The translations under genes and the position numbers were made by a program. This document shows, in pieces, positions 9,033-17,656 of a stretch of 62,517 nt of DNA. Numbering within the stretch: the first letter of the stretch is position 1; every line of letters begins with the position of its first letter. This DNA is from Pseudomonas sp. GM18 (lineage in GTDB: Bacteria > Pseudomonadota > Gammaproteobacteria > Pseudomonadales > Pseudomonadaceae). The notes below the pieces were generated by a model that saw only the letters and a list, made by a program, of their open reading frames with translations, was not told the DNA's origin and did not search any database. The stretch is from the NCBI RefSeq assembly GCF_000282195.1, contig NZ_AKJT01000082.1, positions 1-62,517 of the forward strand. Direction: 5' to 3'.

Positions 9033-9062
9033 ATTGGCGGCATTGTCACAGGTGTCGCCAAT
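9033..9062 (+). terminator. Stem-loop after the binding-protein gene
   Basis: ATTGGCGGCA pairs with TGTCGCCAAT (ten pairs, one G-T) around a 10-base loop, seven bases after the stop codon. There is no T-tract, so it may act as an mRNA 3' stabiliser rather than a true terminator. Confidence 0.45.
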
Positions 9063-9187
9063 CGCCCATGCGAACAACAGAAATCGAAGACCAATGCCGC
9101 GCAACGAACAGCATGGCATTGCTGTCTACGGTGCTCATGGCTCATCGACCACCGCAGATGCAGTGACTGCTTGGTATTGAAGCACTA

Positions 9188-10192
9188 TCAGCCGCCGTAG
9201 CTAACCCTCACCGTCCGCCCGGTTTTTACCGATTCCAGCGCACAATCCGCCAGGTGCAGGGCATACAGCCCATCCCGTGCACTGGTGGGTAACGGCGTAT
9301 CGTTGCTCAGCGCCAGGATGAAGTGATCCAGTTCATTGCGATAAGCGTCGGTGTAACGCTCCAGAAAGAAATTCAGCAAAGGCTCGCGGGCTTCGGTCTG
9401 GCTGGCACTCCAGTGCCGCAAGGTGCTTGGGCGATGGTTGTCGTTTAGCAAAACCCCGGTAGCGCCCGAGACTTCCACCCGTTGATCGTAGCCATATACC
9501 GCCTCGCGGCAGCAGTTGATATGGCATTGCTTACCTGAAGCGGTGCGCAACAACACCATGACGCTGTCGTAATCATCGATCTGTTCCAGCCCCGGATCGA
9601 CCAGGCGACTGGCGATGGCGCTGACTTCGGTCGGCTCTTCCCCCAACAGACTGCGTGCGGTGTCGAAGTCGTGAATGGTCATGTCCCTCAGGATGCCCCC
9701 GGAATGGGCCAGGTATTCGCGTGGCGCCAAGCCCGGATCACGGCTGGTGATGATCACCTGGCGCACCTCACCGATTTGCCCGGCGGCGATCGCCTTGCGC
9801 AGTTGCAGCATGTCAGGATCGAAACGCCGATTGAACCCCAGCATGACTTTACCCTTGAGACGCTCGACCTCATTGACCGCGTGCTGCGCCTTGTCGATAT
9901 CCAGATCAATGGGTTTTTCGCACAGCACAGCCTTGCCATTGGCCACGGCCCGCAGCATCAAATCGATATGGGTGTCGGTGGACGTGCCGATCACCACGGC
10001 GTCGATATCATCACGGGCCAGCACCGCCGCGCAGTCGTAGGCGGCTTCGCAGCCCAGTTGCGTGCACAACGCATCGACCCCTTCGCGCCACGGGTCAGCG
10101 ACCAGTACCAGGGTGGCCAGAGGGTTGGCGGCGACGTTGGCCGCGTGGATCTTGCTGATGCGCCCGGCACCGAGAACAGCGATACGTAACAT
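9188..10192 (-). CDS. iolG: Gfo/Idh/MocA oxidoreductase, inositol 2-dehydrogenase-like
   Basis: This 334-residue NAD-dependent dehydrogenase has an N-terminal Rossmann motif (AVLGAGRISKIHAANV), the conserved EKP motif (AVLCEKPIDLD) and the active-site region of inositol/sugar dehydrogenases (SGGILRDMTIHDFD, with MLGFNRRFDP before it). IolG enzymes oxidise myo-inositol to scyllo-inosose; related enzymes act on other polyols, so the exact substrate is open. The start at 10192 follows AAGGAG by seven bases. It lies 63 bases downstream of the LacI gene on the same strand and is probably cotranscribed with it. No other iol genes (iolA, B, C, D, E) are nearby. Confidence 0.8.
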   Translation of the reverse strand: MLRIAVLGAGRISKIHAANVAANPLATLVLVADPWREGVDALCTQLGCEAAYDCAAVLARDDIDAVVIGTSTDTHIDLMLRAVANGKAVLCEKPIDLDIDKAQHAVNEVERLKGKVMLGFNRRFDPDMLQLRKAIAAGQIGEVRQVIITSRDPGLAPREYLAHSGGILRDMTIHDFDTARSLLGEEPTEVSAIASRLVDPGLEQIDDYDSVMVLLRTASGKQCHINCCREAVYGYDQRVEVSGATGVLLNDNHRPSTLRHWSASQTEAREPLLNFFLERYTDAYRNELDHFILALSNDTPLPTSARDGLYALHLADCALESVKTGRTVRVSYGG

Positions 10193-10255
10193 GGACGAAC
10201 TCCTTGGCATTATTGTTAGAGGCGTTTGAGTGTTGCGTGAGGCGAAAAGCTTGAT

Positions 10256-11281
10256 TCAATGAGGCAAATTGAAGGGGGTGACGATCTGTACCTGGGAAGA
10301 TGCAATCGGTCCGGTTTTCCATAACCGGTGAAATTGCAGGATGTGCAGGAACACATGCCGGGCATCGATATTGAGGTTGTGATCGATGATCGCGGCGATC
10401 TTTTCTTCGGTCAGTAACTGGCGATTTTCTTCGTCCAGGTCGTGACCGATAAACACCGCAAGCGGCCGCCCAAGTGCAGCAAACGCATCGACAATCGCTC
10501 GGTTGCCGCCACCCACGCTGTACACCGCTTTCAACGTCGGATGAGTTTTCAGTTCCTGGGTCACGCGCTCGAAGGTCGGCTCATAGACGCCATATCCCCC
10601 ACTGATGTCGAGCACCCGAAGATGGGGAGCACGCCCACGCAACCACATGCGAAAACCCATTTCGCGCTCTTCTTCACCACGAAAAAGCTCGCTGCCGATG
10701 ACCACCGCGACCTCCTGCGGAGCCGGGTCGAGCCAGCGTGACAGCAGATACGCCGCGGTTTGCCCCGCGGTTCGGTTGTCCATGCCGACGTAGGCGATGC
10801 GCTCGCTCTGGGGCAAATCGGTGACCAGCGTCACCACCGGAATACCGGCAGCCGTCAGTTTATTTACCGCGAGGTTGATCTGCGGTTCATCAGCAGCCTT
10901 GAGCACCACACCCTGACTGCCCTTCTCGGCGCAACGCAGGATCACATCGTGCATTTGCTGCGGGGCGATGTCCTCGAACAGATGAAAACGCGGAGAAATC
11001 CGGAATGGCGCCATGCTGCCCAATTGCGCGGTCATGGCTTCTTGTACGGCATTACTGAAGCGTTGCGGGGTGTGCATGATCACGTCGACATGAAAGGTAC
11101 GCCCGACCGCAAGCCCGTTTTTTTCCTGGGCTTCGAGTTCATCCAGCGCCTGCTCGATGCGCCGGTTGGTCTGGTAATGAACACTGCCGCGCTGGTGCAG
11201 AACGCGGTCTACGGTGGCTTTGCTGACGCCTGCCTGGGTGGCTATTTGCTTGATGGAGAAGTGTTTGGCACGGCTGAGCAT
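10256..11281 (-). CDS. LacI-family transcriptional regulator
   Basis: The 341 residues comprise an N-terminal helix-turn-helix with hinge (FSIKQIATQAGVSKATVDRVL) and a periplasmic-binding-protein-like ligand domain (from about 60). The latter includes GVVLKAADEPQINLAV, IAYVGMDNRTAGQTAAYLL and SVGGGNRAIVDAF. This CbtR/RbsR-like class usually senses the sugar handled by its neighbours. It is divergent from the SDR gene and upstream of the iolG-like gene on its own strand, so it probably controls both. Three TGAGGT repeats in the shared promoter region are candidate operators. Confidence 0.85.
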   Translation of the reverse strand: MLSRAKHFSIKQIATQAGVSKATVDRVLHQRGSVHYQTNRRIEQALDELEAQEKNGLAVGRTFHVDVIMHTPQRFSNAVQEAMTAQLGSMAPFRISPRFHLFEDIAPQQMHDVILRCAEKGSQGVVLKAADEPQINLAVNKLTAAGIPVVTLVTDLPQSERIAYVGMDNRTAGQTAAYLLSRWLDPAPQEVAVVIGSELFRGEEEREMGFRMWLRGRAPHLRVLDISGGYGVYEPTFERVTQELKTHPTLKAVYSVGGGNRAIVDAFAALGRPLAVFIGHDLDEENRQLLTEEKIAAIIDHNLNIDARHVFLHILQFHRLWKTGPIASSQVQIVTPFNLPH

Positions 11282-11303
11282 GGTTATCCGGACGCCTTGA
11301 TAT

Positions 11304-11341
11304 TGAGGTATTTATGAGGTCTTTTCGGGCATTCATGAGGT
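11304..11341 (+). promoter_or_regulatory. Three phased TGAGGT repeats between LacI gene and SDR gene
   Basis: TGAGGT occurs at 11304-11309, 11315-11320 and 11336-11341. The spacings are 11 and 21 bases, about one and two helical turns, so all three face the same side of the DNA. They lie in the 135-base divergent promoter region and are candidate sites for the LacI-type regulator (inference). Confidence 0.35.
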
Positions 11342-11387
11342 TATTGCAATGCTAGTCTCTGTTTCGCGAGGTGTATAGCCCCACCCG

Positions 11388-11400
11388 AAAACAACAAAAA
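11388..11400 (+). promoter_or_regulatory. A-rich CA motif (candidate Hfq/Crc site) before SDR gene
   Basis: AAAACAACAAAAA lies immediately upstream of the GCAGGAG ribosome binding site of the SDR gene. It matches the AANAANAA pattern bound by Hfq with Crc in pseudomonads. Confidence 0.45.
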
Positions 11401-11416
11401 CCCGCAGGAGAACCCC

Positions 11417-12283
11417 ATGTCTGAAGCTGATCTTTCAACCTCCTTCACCGGCCAGTTTTTTGTCGTGACCGGCAGCACCCAAGGCCTCGGTGCCGCTGTA
11501 GCACACACCCTCGCGCGCCGTGGCGCGGCAGGCTTGATCATTTGCGGACGCAGTCGCGGCAAGGGTGAGGATCAGGTACGGCAACTGGCCCGACTCGACT
11601 GCCAGGCATTTTTCGTCGAAGCCGACATGGAACGAGTCGAGGACTGTCGCGCGGTGATCGATGCGGCTCGCCAGCACTTCGGCACCTTGCACGGCCTGGT
11701 CAACTGCGCCGGGATGTCGGACCGCGGCACCATTCTCGACACCTCGCCAGAGCTGTTCGACCGGATCTTCGCGGTCAATGTCCGGGCACCGTTCTTCCTG
11801 ATTCAGGAAGCAATCAAGCTGATGATCAGCCAGGGCGTGGAAGGCTCCATCGTCAATATCCAGAGCGTCACCGGCCATGGTGGGCAGTCGTTCCTCGCCG
11901 CCTATGCTGCGTCCAAGGGCGCATTGGGCATCCTGACCAGGAACGTCGCGTTCAGCGCCTTGCGCAATCGGATTCGGGTCAATGGCCTGAACATCGGCTG
12001 GATGGACACGCCTCACGAAGATGAAATCCAGCGTCAGTATCACGGGGCACAAGATGGCTGGCTCGCCATCAAGGAACAGGCGCAGCCTTTCGGCCGCTTG
12101 CTCAAGCCTCAGGAAGTCGCCCAAAGCGTGGCGTTCCTGCTTTCGCGGGAGTCGGGAATGATGACCGGCACTCTGATCGACCTGGAACAAGGCGTCATCG
12201 GCTGCGGTGACGGCCCGACCCCGCGCCCGGATGCACCGCTGACGCTGGATGATTCGGGTGTAAACACGGGGGGTCGCTCATGA
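11417..12283 (+). CDS. Short-chain dehydrogenase/reductase
   Basis: This 288-residue classical SDR has the nucleotide-binding motif TGSTQGLGAAVA, the NCAG-type strand (LVNCAGMSDRG), a Ser in IVNIQSVTGHGG and the catalytic YAASK. It ends with MTGTLIDLEQG, where the family usually has TGxxxxVDGG. It would oxidise or reduce a hydroxyl/keto group with NAD(P), presumably on a sugar or cyclitol given its neighbours. A strong AGGAG precedes the ATG. It overlaps the next gene by four bases (ATGA), indicating translational coupling. Confidence 0.88.
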   Translation: MSEADLSTSFTGQFFVVTGSTQGLGAAVAHTLARRGAAGLIICGRSRGKGEDQVRQLARLDCQAFFVEADMERVEDCRAVIDAARQHFGTLHGLVNCAGMSDRGTILDTSPELFDRIFAVNVRAPFFLIQEAIKLMISQGVEGSIVNIQSVTGHGGQSFLAAYAASKGALGILTRNVAFSALRNRIRVNGLNIGWMDTPHEDEIQRQYHGAQDGWLAIKEQAQPFGRLLKPQEVAQSVAFLLSRESGMMTGTLIDLEQGVIGCGDGPTPRPDAPLTLDDSGVNTGGRS

Positions 12284-13452
12284 GTCATATGAAACCGACG
12301 CCGCTCTCCTTCGTGCGGGCCGAAGCGGTCGCGTTGTGTGACTTTGCCGCTCTGTGCGAGCAGAAAGTCGACCCACTCGACTACCCCCACTGCGCCGAGG
12401 TCCTGCGCAATGTGCTGATTTATGAGGCAAGCACTTTGCACGAAGCCTTGCGGGGCGACCCGACGGCACTGATGAACGAATTGCATCAGCTGTTCCGCCA
12501 TGGGCCTGGCGTGGTGGTGATTCGCCGGGCCTACAGCGACCCTGCCGTGGTGGATCGGCATAGCCAGGTATTCGAAGCGATTTTTGCCCACGAAGCGCAG
12601 CAAGGTATTGCCGCCGATCATTTCGCCAAAGCCGGGACCAACGGACGCATCTGGAACTCGCTGCAGAAGGCGGCGGTGCAATCACCCGAGTCCTTTATCG
12701 AGTATTACGCCAATCCGTTGATCGGCCTGCTGGCCAAGTCCTGGCTGGGGCCGCACTTTCAAACCACCGCTCAGGTCAACGTCGTGCATCCGGGCGGTCA
12801 GGCGCAGCAACCCCACCGCGATTACCACCTGGGCTTTCAGACGGTGGACGAGGTCGAGCGCTTTCCGTTGCCGCTGCATGTGCTGTCGCAATACTTGACC
12901 TTACAGGGGGCGATAGCTCATTCCGACATGCCGCTGGAAACCGGGCCGACGCTGCTGTTGCCGTTCTCCCAACAGTACGACCTGGGTTATCTGGCGTGGC
13001 GTCGAGCAGAATTCATCGAGTACTTCGACCGGCACGCGGTGCAACTGCCACTGAGCAAGGGCGACATGCTGTTTTTCAATCCGGCGCTGTTTCATGCGGC
13101 GGGCACCAACCGCACCGCTGATCGGCAGCGCATGGCCAACCTGCTGCAAATCTCGTCGGCATTCGGCAAGCCGATGGAAACCCTGGACCGGGATCGCATG
13201 ATGCTGGCGCTCTACCCCACCCTGCTCAAGCGCCTGGAACAAGGTGAGTTGGATGCCCAGGGGCTGGAGGCGGTGATAGCAACGGCAGCTGACGGTTATT
13301 CCTTCCCGACCAATCTCGATACCGATCCACCCTTGCGGGGCCTGGCACCGCAGACCGGACAGCAACTGATGCTGGAGGCACTGACCCGGCGCCAGCCTTA
13401 CGAAACATTTGTTGAGCAAGTCAGACTGATGCGCAGCAAACGCCAGGCCTGA
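12280..13452 (+). CDS. Phytanoyl-CoA dioxygenase (PhyH) family protein
   Basis: This 390-residue protein has the iron-binding facial triad of Fe(II)/2-oxoglutarate oxygenases: PHRDYHLGF (HxD near residue 178) and a distal His in FHAAGTNRTADRQRM (near 271), where the Arg binds 2-oxoglutarate. PhyH-family enzymes hydroxylate many kinds of small molecules; nothing here points to a CoA ester. It is translationally coupled to the upstream SDR gene and followed by a binding-protein gene. An oxidative step on the same imported compound is therefore likely, but the substrate is unknown. Confidence 0.8.
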   Translation: MSHMKPTPLSFVRAEAVALCDFAALCEQKVDPLDYPHCAEVLRNVLIYEASTLHEALRGDPTALMNELHQLFRHGPGVVVIRRAYSDPAVVDRHSQVFEAIFAHEAQQGIAADHFAKAGTNGRIWNSLQKAAVQSPESFIEYYANPLIGLLAKSWLGPHFQTTAQVNVVHPGGQAQQPHRDYHLGFQTVDEVERFPLPLHVLSQYLTLQGAIAHSDMPLETGPTLLLPFSQQYDLGYLAWRRAEFIEYFDRHAVQLPLSKGDMLFFNPALFHAAGTNRTADRQRMANLLQISSAFGKPMETLDRDRMMLALYPTLLKRLEQGELDAQGLEAVIATAADGYSFPTNLDTDPPLRGLAPQTGQQLMLEALTRRQPYETFVEQVRLMRSKRQA

Positions 13453-13496
13453 TATTCGGGCCTGACGGCATCCCGGTCATGTTCCAGCGGTTTTCC

Positions 13497-13512
13497 AAAA
13501 CAACAACAAAAC
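13497..13512 (+). promoter_or_regulatory. A-rich CA motif (candidate Hfq/Crc site) before binding-protein gene
   Basis: AAAACAACAACAAAAC directly precedes the AGGA element of the RbsB-like gene and fits the AANAANAA target pattern. Confidence 0.5.
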
Positions 13513-13524
13513 AGGACTGAAACC

Positions 13525-14448
13525 ATGAAGAAAAGACTTTTTGCCTTGCTCTTTACCACCGTGTTCACCCCCCTGGCATTGGCCGACATACGCATCGGCG
13601 TCAGCATCGCTCAGGTCGATGATGTGTTCCTGGCGCAAATGCGCGAATACATGGCTGCCCATGCCAAGGAACTGCCAGGGGTGAGCCTGCAATTCGAGGA
13701 TGCCCAAGGTGATGTGGTTCGCCAGTTGAATCAAGTGCAAAACTTCACCGGCCAAGGGGTCGACGCCATTATCGTCAACCCGGTGGATACCGCCGCCACC
13801 CAAAAAATCACCGCCGACGCCACCAAGGCCGCCATTCCGCTGGTGTACGTCAACCGCCGCCCCGATCAGGCAAAACTACCCACGGGCATAGGCTATGTGG
13901 GCTCCGATGAGATCAAGGCTGGTGAGATGCAAATGCAGTACCTGGCCGACAAAATGGGTGGCAAGGGCAATCTGGCGATCATGCTCGGCTTACTGTCCAA
14001 CAACGCGACCCACAACCGCACCCGAGGCGTGAAAGAAGTGCTGAAAAAGTACCCGGACATTCATGTGGTCGAAGAGCAAACCGCTGAATGGCAACGCAGC
14101 AAGGCCATGGACTTGATGAACAACTGGATCGTGTCCGGCAAGAAAATCGATGCGGTGGCAGCCAATGCCGATGAAATGGCCATTGGTGCGGCGATGGCCA
14201 TCGCCCAGGCCGGGATGACACCGGGCAAGGACATTCTGATTGGCGGCAGCGATGGCGGGCGGGCGGGACTGGAAGCCATCAAAAAAGACGAATTGATCGT
14301 CACGGTGTATCAGGACAACAAAGGCCAGGCCGTTGGCTCCATCGACCTGGCCCTGAAGATGATCAAGAAAGAGCCCTACATCGCTGAGGTGACCATTCCT
14401 TACCAACTGATCACCAAGGCCAACTTCGAGAAATTCTTGAACCCTTGA
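13525..14448 (+). CDS. Sugar/inositol ABC transporter substrate-binding protein (RbsB-like)
   Basis: These 307 residues form a signal peptide (KKRLFALLFTTVFTPLALA) and a type I periplasmic binding fold with IGVSIAQVDDVFLAQM, AIIVNPVDTAATQKIT, VYVNRRPDQ, ADEMAIGAAMAI and ILIGGSDGG. The pattern is that of ribose/inositol-type binding proteins. In pseudomonads such genes normally head a set with an ATPase and a permease. Here the coding run stops at a REP element followed by an unrelated nuclease gene on the other strand. The transporter partners must be elsewhere or have been lost. Confidence 0.85.
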   Translation: MKKRLFALLFTTVFTPLALADIRIGVSIAQVDDVFLAQMREYMAAHAKELPGVSLQFEDAQGDVVRQLNQVQNFTGQGVDAIIVNPVDTAATQKITADATKAAIPLVYVNRRPDQAKLPTGIGYVGSDEIKAGEMQMQYLADKMGGKGNLAIMLGLLSNNATHNRTRGVKEVLKKYPDIHVVEEQTAEWQRSKAMDLMNNWIVSGKKIDAVAANADEMAIGAAMAIAQAGMTPGKDILIGGSDGGRAGLEAIKKDELIVTVYQDNKGQAVGSIDLALKMIKKEPYIAEVTIPYQLITKANFEKFLNP

Positions 14449-14461
14449 CGACGCACTCTCT

Positions 14462-14507
14462 GTAGCAGCTGTCGAGCCTGCGTTCGCCCCGGCTCGGCAG
14501 CTGCTAC
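14462..14507. repeat. REP palindrome
   Basis: GTAGCAGCTGTCGAGCC pairs with GGCTCGGCAGCTGCTAC around a short loop. It lies between the convergent binding-protein and nuclease genes and shares its core with the 7.5 kb cluster. Confidence 0.85.
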
Positions 14508-14511
14508 GTAT

Positions 14512-15384
14512 TCAAGAGCGCCCCACGGAACCTGTGACCGGTAGATTCCCCAGCAAGTTGAGCCCGGTGCTCTTCACGAAAGCGTCATAGTCCATCGGTC
14601 TCTCGATACGGGTTTCAGCGTTGGGCAGTACGTAAGCCCAGGCACGCTTGGACGATGCGTCGTAAACCAGCTTGAACAGGCGGGTCGGCACCCAGACCTT
14701 GTTGTCGCCGACGGTGGCGTGGCCTGAGTCAAAGAGCGGGCCGGTAAAGACAAAAACATTGCCATCGGCTCGCTTGGCAAACTTCCTGACATCGGACTCG
14801 ACCTTACTCCAGATCTTCCGGTTGTTGGTTGGGTCTTGCGGCACCATGTTCGACAGCGCAAAGGATTGGGCCATCGCATTGGGGTTCGGTGCATCGGCTG
14901 CCGGGGATTGATGGCCACGGTCCACGGCAGGATGTTGGCTACGGTAGTCGCTCAACTCTGCCCGCCCACTCTTGGGGATGCGTGGGTCCGGGTAGAACTG
15001 GTTGGTGCGCTCCTCCCCTTTGGCATCTTGCAGCTGGGCGGCATTAAGGCGCTCGACCACGACCAGCGGCGTCTTGCTGGTTTGCGAGTACAGCACCGCG
15101 AAGTTGTCGGAGCACAGGGCCAAGGGTTTCATTGTGGCAGGCACAGTGGCCACGTTGATCGGCTTCGCGGCCGGAAACAGATCCGCGCAGCCGTCAAACG
15201 ATGCCTGTTTCTGTTTGTTTGAATAGAGTTCCAGGGCCGCGTTCTGGCTGATCGAGCCCGAGTGGGACGCTTGTTCCTGATGGTGGCTGGGGGGCTTGAT
15301 GAGATCCAGCAGACTGCGGGCTTGTGCCCCGGTCGAGAGCAAAACAAGGGCCGACAGCCCAACTGCAATTTTGCGTAGGTGCAT
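14512..15384 (-). CDS. Secreted DNA/RNA non-specific endonuclease
   Basis: This 290-residue protein has a signal peptide (KIAVGLSALVLLSTGAQA) and the beta-beta-alpha metal nuclease motif DRGHQSPAAD, whose His is the general base. This is followed by NMVPQDPTNNRKIW, which supplies the metal-binding Asn. That is the NUC1/Serratia nuclease signature. It would degrade extracellular or periplasmic nucleic acid. There is no immunity gene beside it and no toxin-delivery domain, so a nutritional or biofilm-DNA role is more likely than an effector role. It is a single gene ending close to the REP palindrome. Confidence 0.88.
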   Translation of the reverse strand: MHLRKIAVGLSALVLLSTGAQARSLLDLIKPPSHHQEQASHSGSISQNAALELYSNKQKQASFDGCADLFPAAKPINVATVPATMKPLALCSDNFAVLYSQTSKTPLVVVERLNAAQLQDAKGEERTNQFYPDPRIPKSGRAELSDYRSQHPAVDRGHQSPAADAPNPNAMAQSFALSNMVPQDPTNNRKIWSKVESDVRKFAKRADGNVFVFTGPLFDSGHATVGDNKVWVPTRLFKLVYDASSKRAWAYVLPNAETRIERPMDYDAFVKSTGLNLLGNLPVTGSVGRS

Positions 15385-15787
15385 GCTTTAAATCTTCGAA
15401 TTGGATTGAGGGGTAAACGTACGGCGAGTCCCGACTCACGGAACCAGGTGGAGGTTGCTGATTATATTGCGGTGAGCATGCTTTCACTGTCCTTGATCAA
15501 AATGCCGATGCGGATCCGGTCGGCTCCGAGCAGTACGACCACTGACGGTCGCGCGGGGTTTATTGACCACCACAAGTCACATTAGTGCTGAGCAGAGTTT
15601 ACATTCTACTTGCCCATGCTCCTGACATCTCTGGCGCCTCAATCGGTGGGTCACTTCGTGCGCGCAAACCGGCAAGCGTTCGAGGGGTGATCACGATGGG
15701 TGTATGCACCTGGTCTTGAAAACATGCGCATACGCCGCTTTTCACTTAGCATCCAATGATCATCCATTCATTTCCAGGGAGTGCCTG
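15385..15787. other. Intergenic region between nuclease and GST genes
   Basis: A 403-base stretch between divergent genes. No coding frame with family features, repeat or clear -35/-10 pair was found. It must contain the nuclease and GST promoters. Confidence 0.4.
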
Positions 15788-16408
15788 ATGAACCCAAAAA
15801 TAGAGCTGTATGGCGCTCCTACCGGCAACAGTCTGAGGGCTGCAATAGCCTTGGAGGAAGCAGGTATCCCCTACACCGCACGAAGACTGAATTTGCAAGC
15901 GAATGAGCAACGCGACTTGTCTTACCTGGCGATTAATCCGGCAGGAAAAGTCCCAACCCTGGTCGACCATACATCAACACCCGCGCTGGTCATTAACCAA
16001 TCGAACGCAATCATTCAGTTCGCTGATGCAAAAGCTCCGGGTCGACTCGCACCAGCGCATAGTGGACCAAAACGCAACCGGGTATTTGATCGTTACTTCT
16101 TTTTCGTAACGGACGTAATCGGGCCCAGTCACGCCGCATTTTTCCTGCGCCAGGCAGGATTTAATGATGCGGCCGCAGTCATTGATCTGCGCGTCATTGA
16201 ACAACTTGTCTATGCAGAAAGGTTTCTTACCGACGACTTTATGGCCGGAGATCAGTTCTCCATGGCGGACATCTCTGCTTTCACCATTGCGGCCTCATTT
16301 CGTGACCGGCTGGATTGGGCAGTGCTTTCACACTTATCACGCTGGTTCGACGCGATCGAAGCCAGGCCCGCAGTACAGCGAGGATTGAAAGCGTTCCAGA
16401 ATCGCTGA
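15788..16408 (+). CDS. Glutathione S-transferase
   Basis: This 206-residue protein has an N-terminal thioredoxin-like domain (IELYGAPTGNSLRAAIALEE, INPAGKVPTLVD, and INQSNAIIQFA with the glutathione-contacting Ser of the SNAI element). An all-helical C-terminal domain follows (FSMADISAFTIAA). The start at 15788 has CAGGGAG six bases upstream. It resembles the YfcG/YghU-like or beta-type bacterial GSTs that use glutathione for conjugation or disulfide reduction; no substrate can be assigned. It is convergent with the TetR gene and seems to be a single-gene unit. Confidence 0.85.
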   Translation: MNPKIELYGAPTGNSLRAAIALEEAGIPYTARRLNLQANEQRDLSYLAINPAGKVPTLVDHTSTPALVINQSNAIIQFADAKAPGRLAPAHSGPKRNRVFDRYFFFVTDVIGPSHAAFFLRQAGFNDAAAVIDLRVIEQLVYAERFLTDDFMAGDQFSMADISAFTIAASFRDRLDWAVLSHLSRWFDAIEARPAVQRGLKAFQNR

Positions 16409-16525
16409 GCGCTACTGCGCAGACCTTATTATGTGCGCTAAAGATGTGCATGGCAGCTCGCATCCTGCCCGAGGTCTGAGCCCCGGACATGCGAATATCG
16501 TATGGATCACAAGAATGGCAGTGTT

Positions 16526-17122
16526 CTATAAGGGCTCTGCTGTCTGGATAAGCGAGTTCAACACCAGTTTTATTTCAGAAGCCGGATCTTCATGTCCTTG
16601 CAGTATCAAACCTTCCGACAAAGCGGTGAAGGTTCTTGCAAGAGCGGCATACGCCAAAGGAGGCTTCTTGCCTGCATGATTAAATATAATGGTAATCAAC
16701 TTGCCCAAGGCTTCGCTATTTTCCTGATGCAGATCGTAGTAATGCTTTGAGAACTCTTCATCGCGCAAGGCGATCAGTTGCAACTCGGCATCAAGAATCG
16801 CGCAACTGGTATTATTTTTAAGCGTGTCAATATAGGCATTCAACCCATGGGTCAGTTCTTCCGATGAATACCCTGAAGTCAGGGTAACACTCAATCGATC
16901 GATCTCAACCCTCTTGAATCTCTGAGTCAACTGCAGAAGCAAGTCTGACTTACTTGTAAAGTTTGAAAAAAAGGCCCCCTTCGAAAAGCCGGCCTCCTCG
17001 GAAATAGAATTGACACTGGTGGCGTGAAAACCTTTTCTCACCATAAGGCCAGTGGCGGTGTCGAATAACTTGTCTCGTGTTACTTGCTGACTTTCTTCTC
17101 GACCCAATCTCTTTTTAATCAC
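16526..17122 (-). CDS. TetR-family regulator next to the biosynthetic cluster
   Basis: About 198 residues. The N-terminal TetR DNA-binding domain has RDKLFDTATGLMVRKGF and ISEEAGFSKGAFFSNFTSK; the helical ligand domain includes AILDAELQLIALRDEEF. GTG 17122 is preferred because AAAGGAG lies eight bases upstream. The frame continues to an ATG at 17215 that lacks a good site. It diverges from the biosynthetic genes across a 534-base region with a palindrome near its own start. In Streptomyces, TetR proteins are the receptors for AfsA-made butyrolactones; pairing with an AfsA-type domain here suggests an analogous sensor role (inference). Confidence 0.8.
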   Translation of the reverse strand: MIKKRLGREESQQVTRDKLFDTATGLMVRKGFHATSVNSISEEAGFSKGAFFSNFTSKSDLLLQLTQRFKRVEIDRLSVTLTSGYSSEELTHGLNAYIDTLKNNTSCAILDAELQLIALRDEEFSKHYYDLHQENSEALGKLITIIFNHAGKKPPLAYAALARTFTALSEGLILQGHEDPASEIKLVLNSLIQTAEPL

Positions 17123-17656
17123 GCCTTCGGCTCCTTTGGCCAAACAAAAAAATCTATTTGTAACTGGATACAACAGATCTGCCACTCGCTGCGCAAAATC
17201 TGTTTTAACTATCATATCTTATACTAAGCCTTCTTAATCACTTTGCGTTTAAACTTTTAAGGAGTGCCATGTAAATGCCATGTATTGGGCCCAGCACATT
17301 CAGGCGACTTGGTATCCAGCCTGACACGTGCCCCTGCTGAATCGAGTCAGCAAGGGTGTCTTGTGGCTCCCCCAGAAGGCAAGCGACGAACGGTGAAAAT
17401 GTGTTGCGATGACCTTGATCCGCTCGATTCAGGTGAATGCCGACTGTCGACAACGCTCTAAACCGCGGTTTTTTTCGTGTTTCAGGTCGGGTTCAAGGGC
17501 GTCGACCTTGAGGCGACTGTTAAATACCGCTTGATTTCCAGATACCGAATGGTTTTTACTTGCCGCCGTTGATGCCCCCCCGCCAGATCAAAGCATCGAG
17601 CCCGGTGACATCAATCTCAATGCAGCAGCAGGTTACCCCACAGGAGCTGGATTTTA
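17123..17656. other. Divergent control region between TetR gene and biosynthetic cluster
   Basis: These 534 bases carry an imperfect palindrome (17152-17178), and a start-stop codon pair (ATGTAA, 17269-17274) four bases after AAGGAG. There is also a self-complementary AAACCGCGGTTT followed by T residues near 17459. Short frames on both strands (17264-17461 and 17238-17453) show no recognised family and could be remnants. No clear promoter pair for the first cluster gene was identified by eye. Confidence 0.4.
17152..17178. promoter_or_regulatory. Imperfect palindrome, candidate TetR operator
   Basis: The core TTGTAACTGGATACAA (17158-17173) has TTGTA/TACAA arms and is extended outward by ATCT and AGAT. 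It lies 30-56 bases upstream of the TetR start, a usual place for an autoregulatory operator. Confidence 0.4.

Noticed and set aside
14512..15384. Nuclease as a contact-dependent or T6SS toxin
   Set aside because: It has a normal signal peptide, no delivery domain and no adjacent immunity gene.
17238..17461. Overlapping short frames on both strands in the TetR/SDR gap
   Set aside because: No family recognised and no good ribosome site on either strand; kept only as a note in the intergenic entry.
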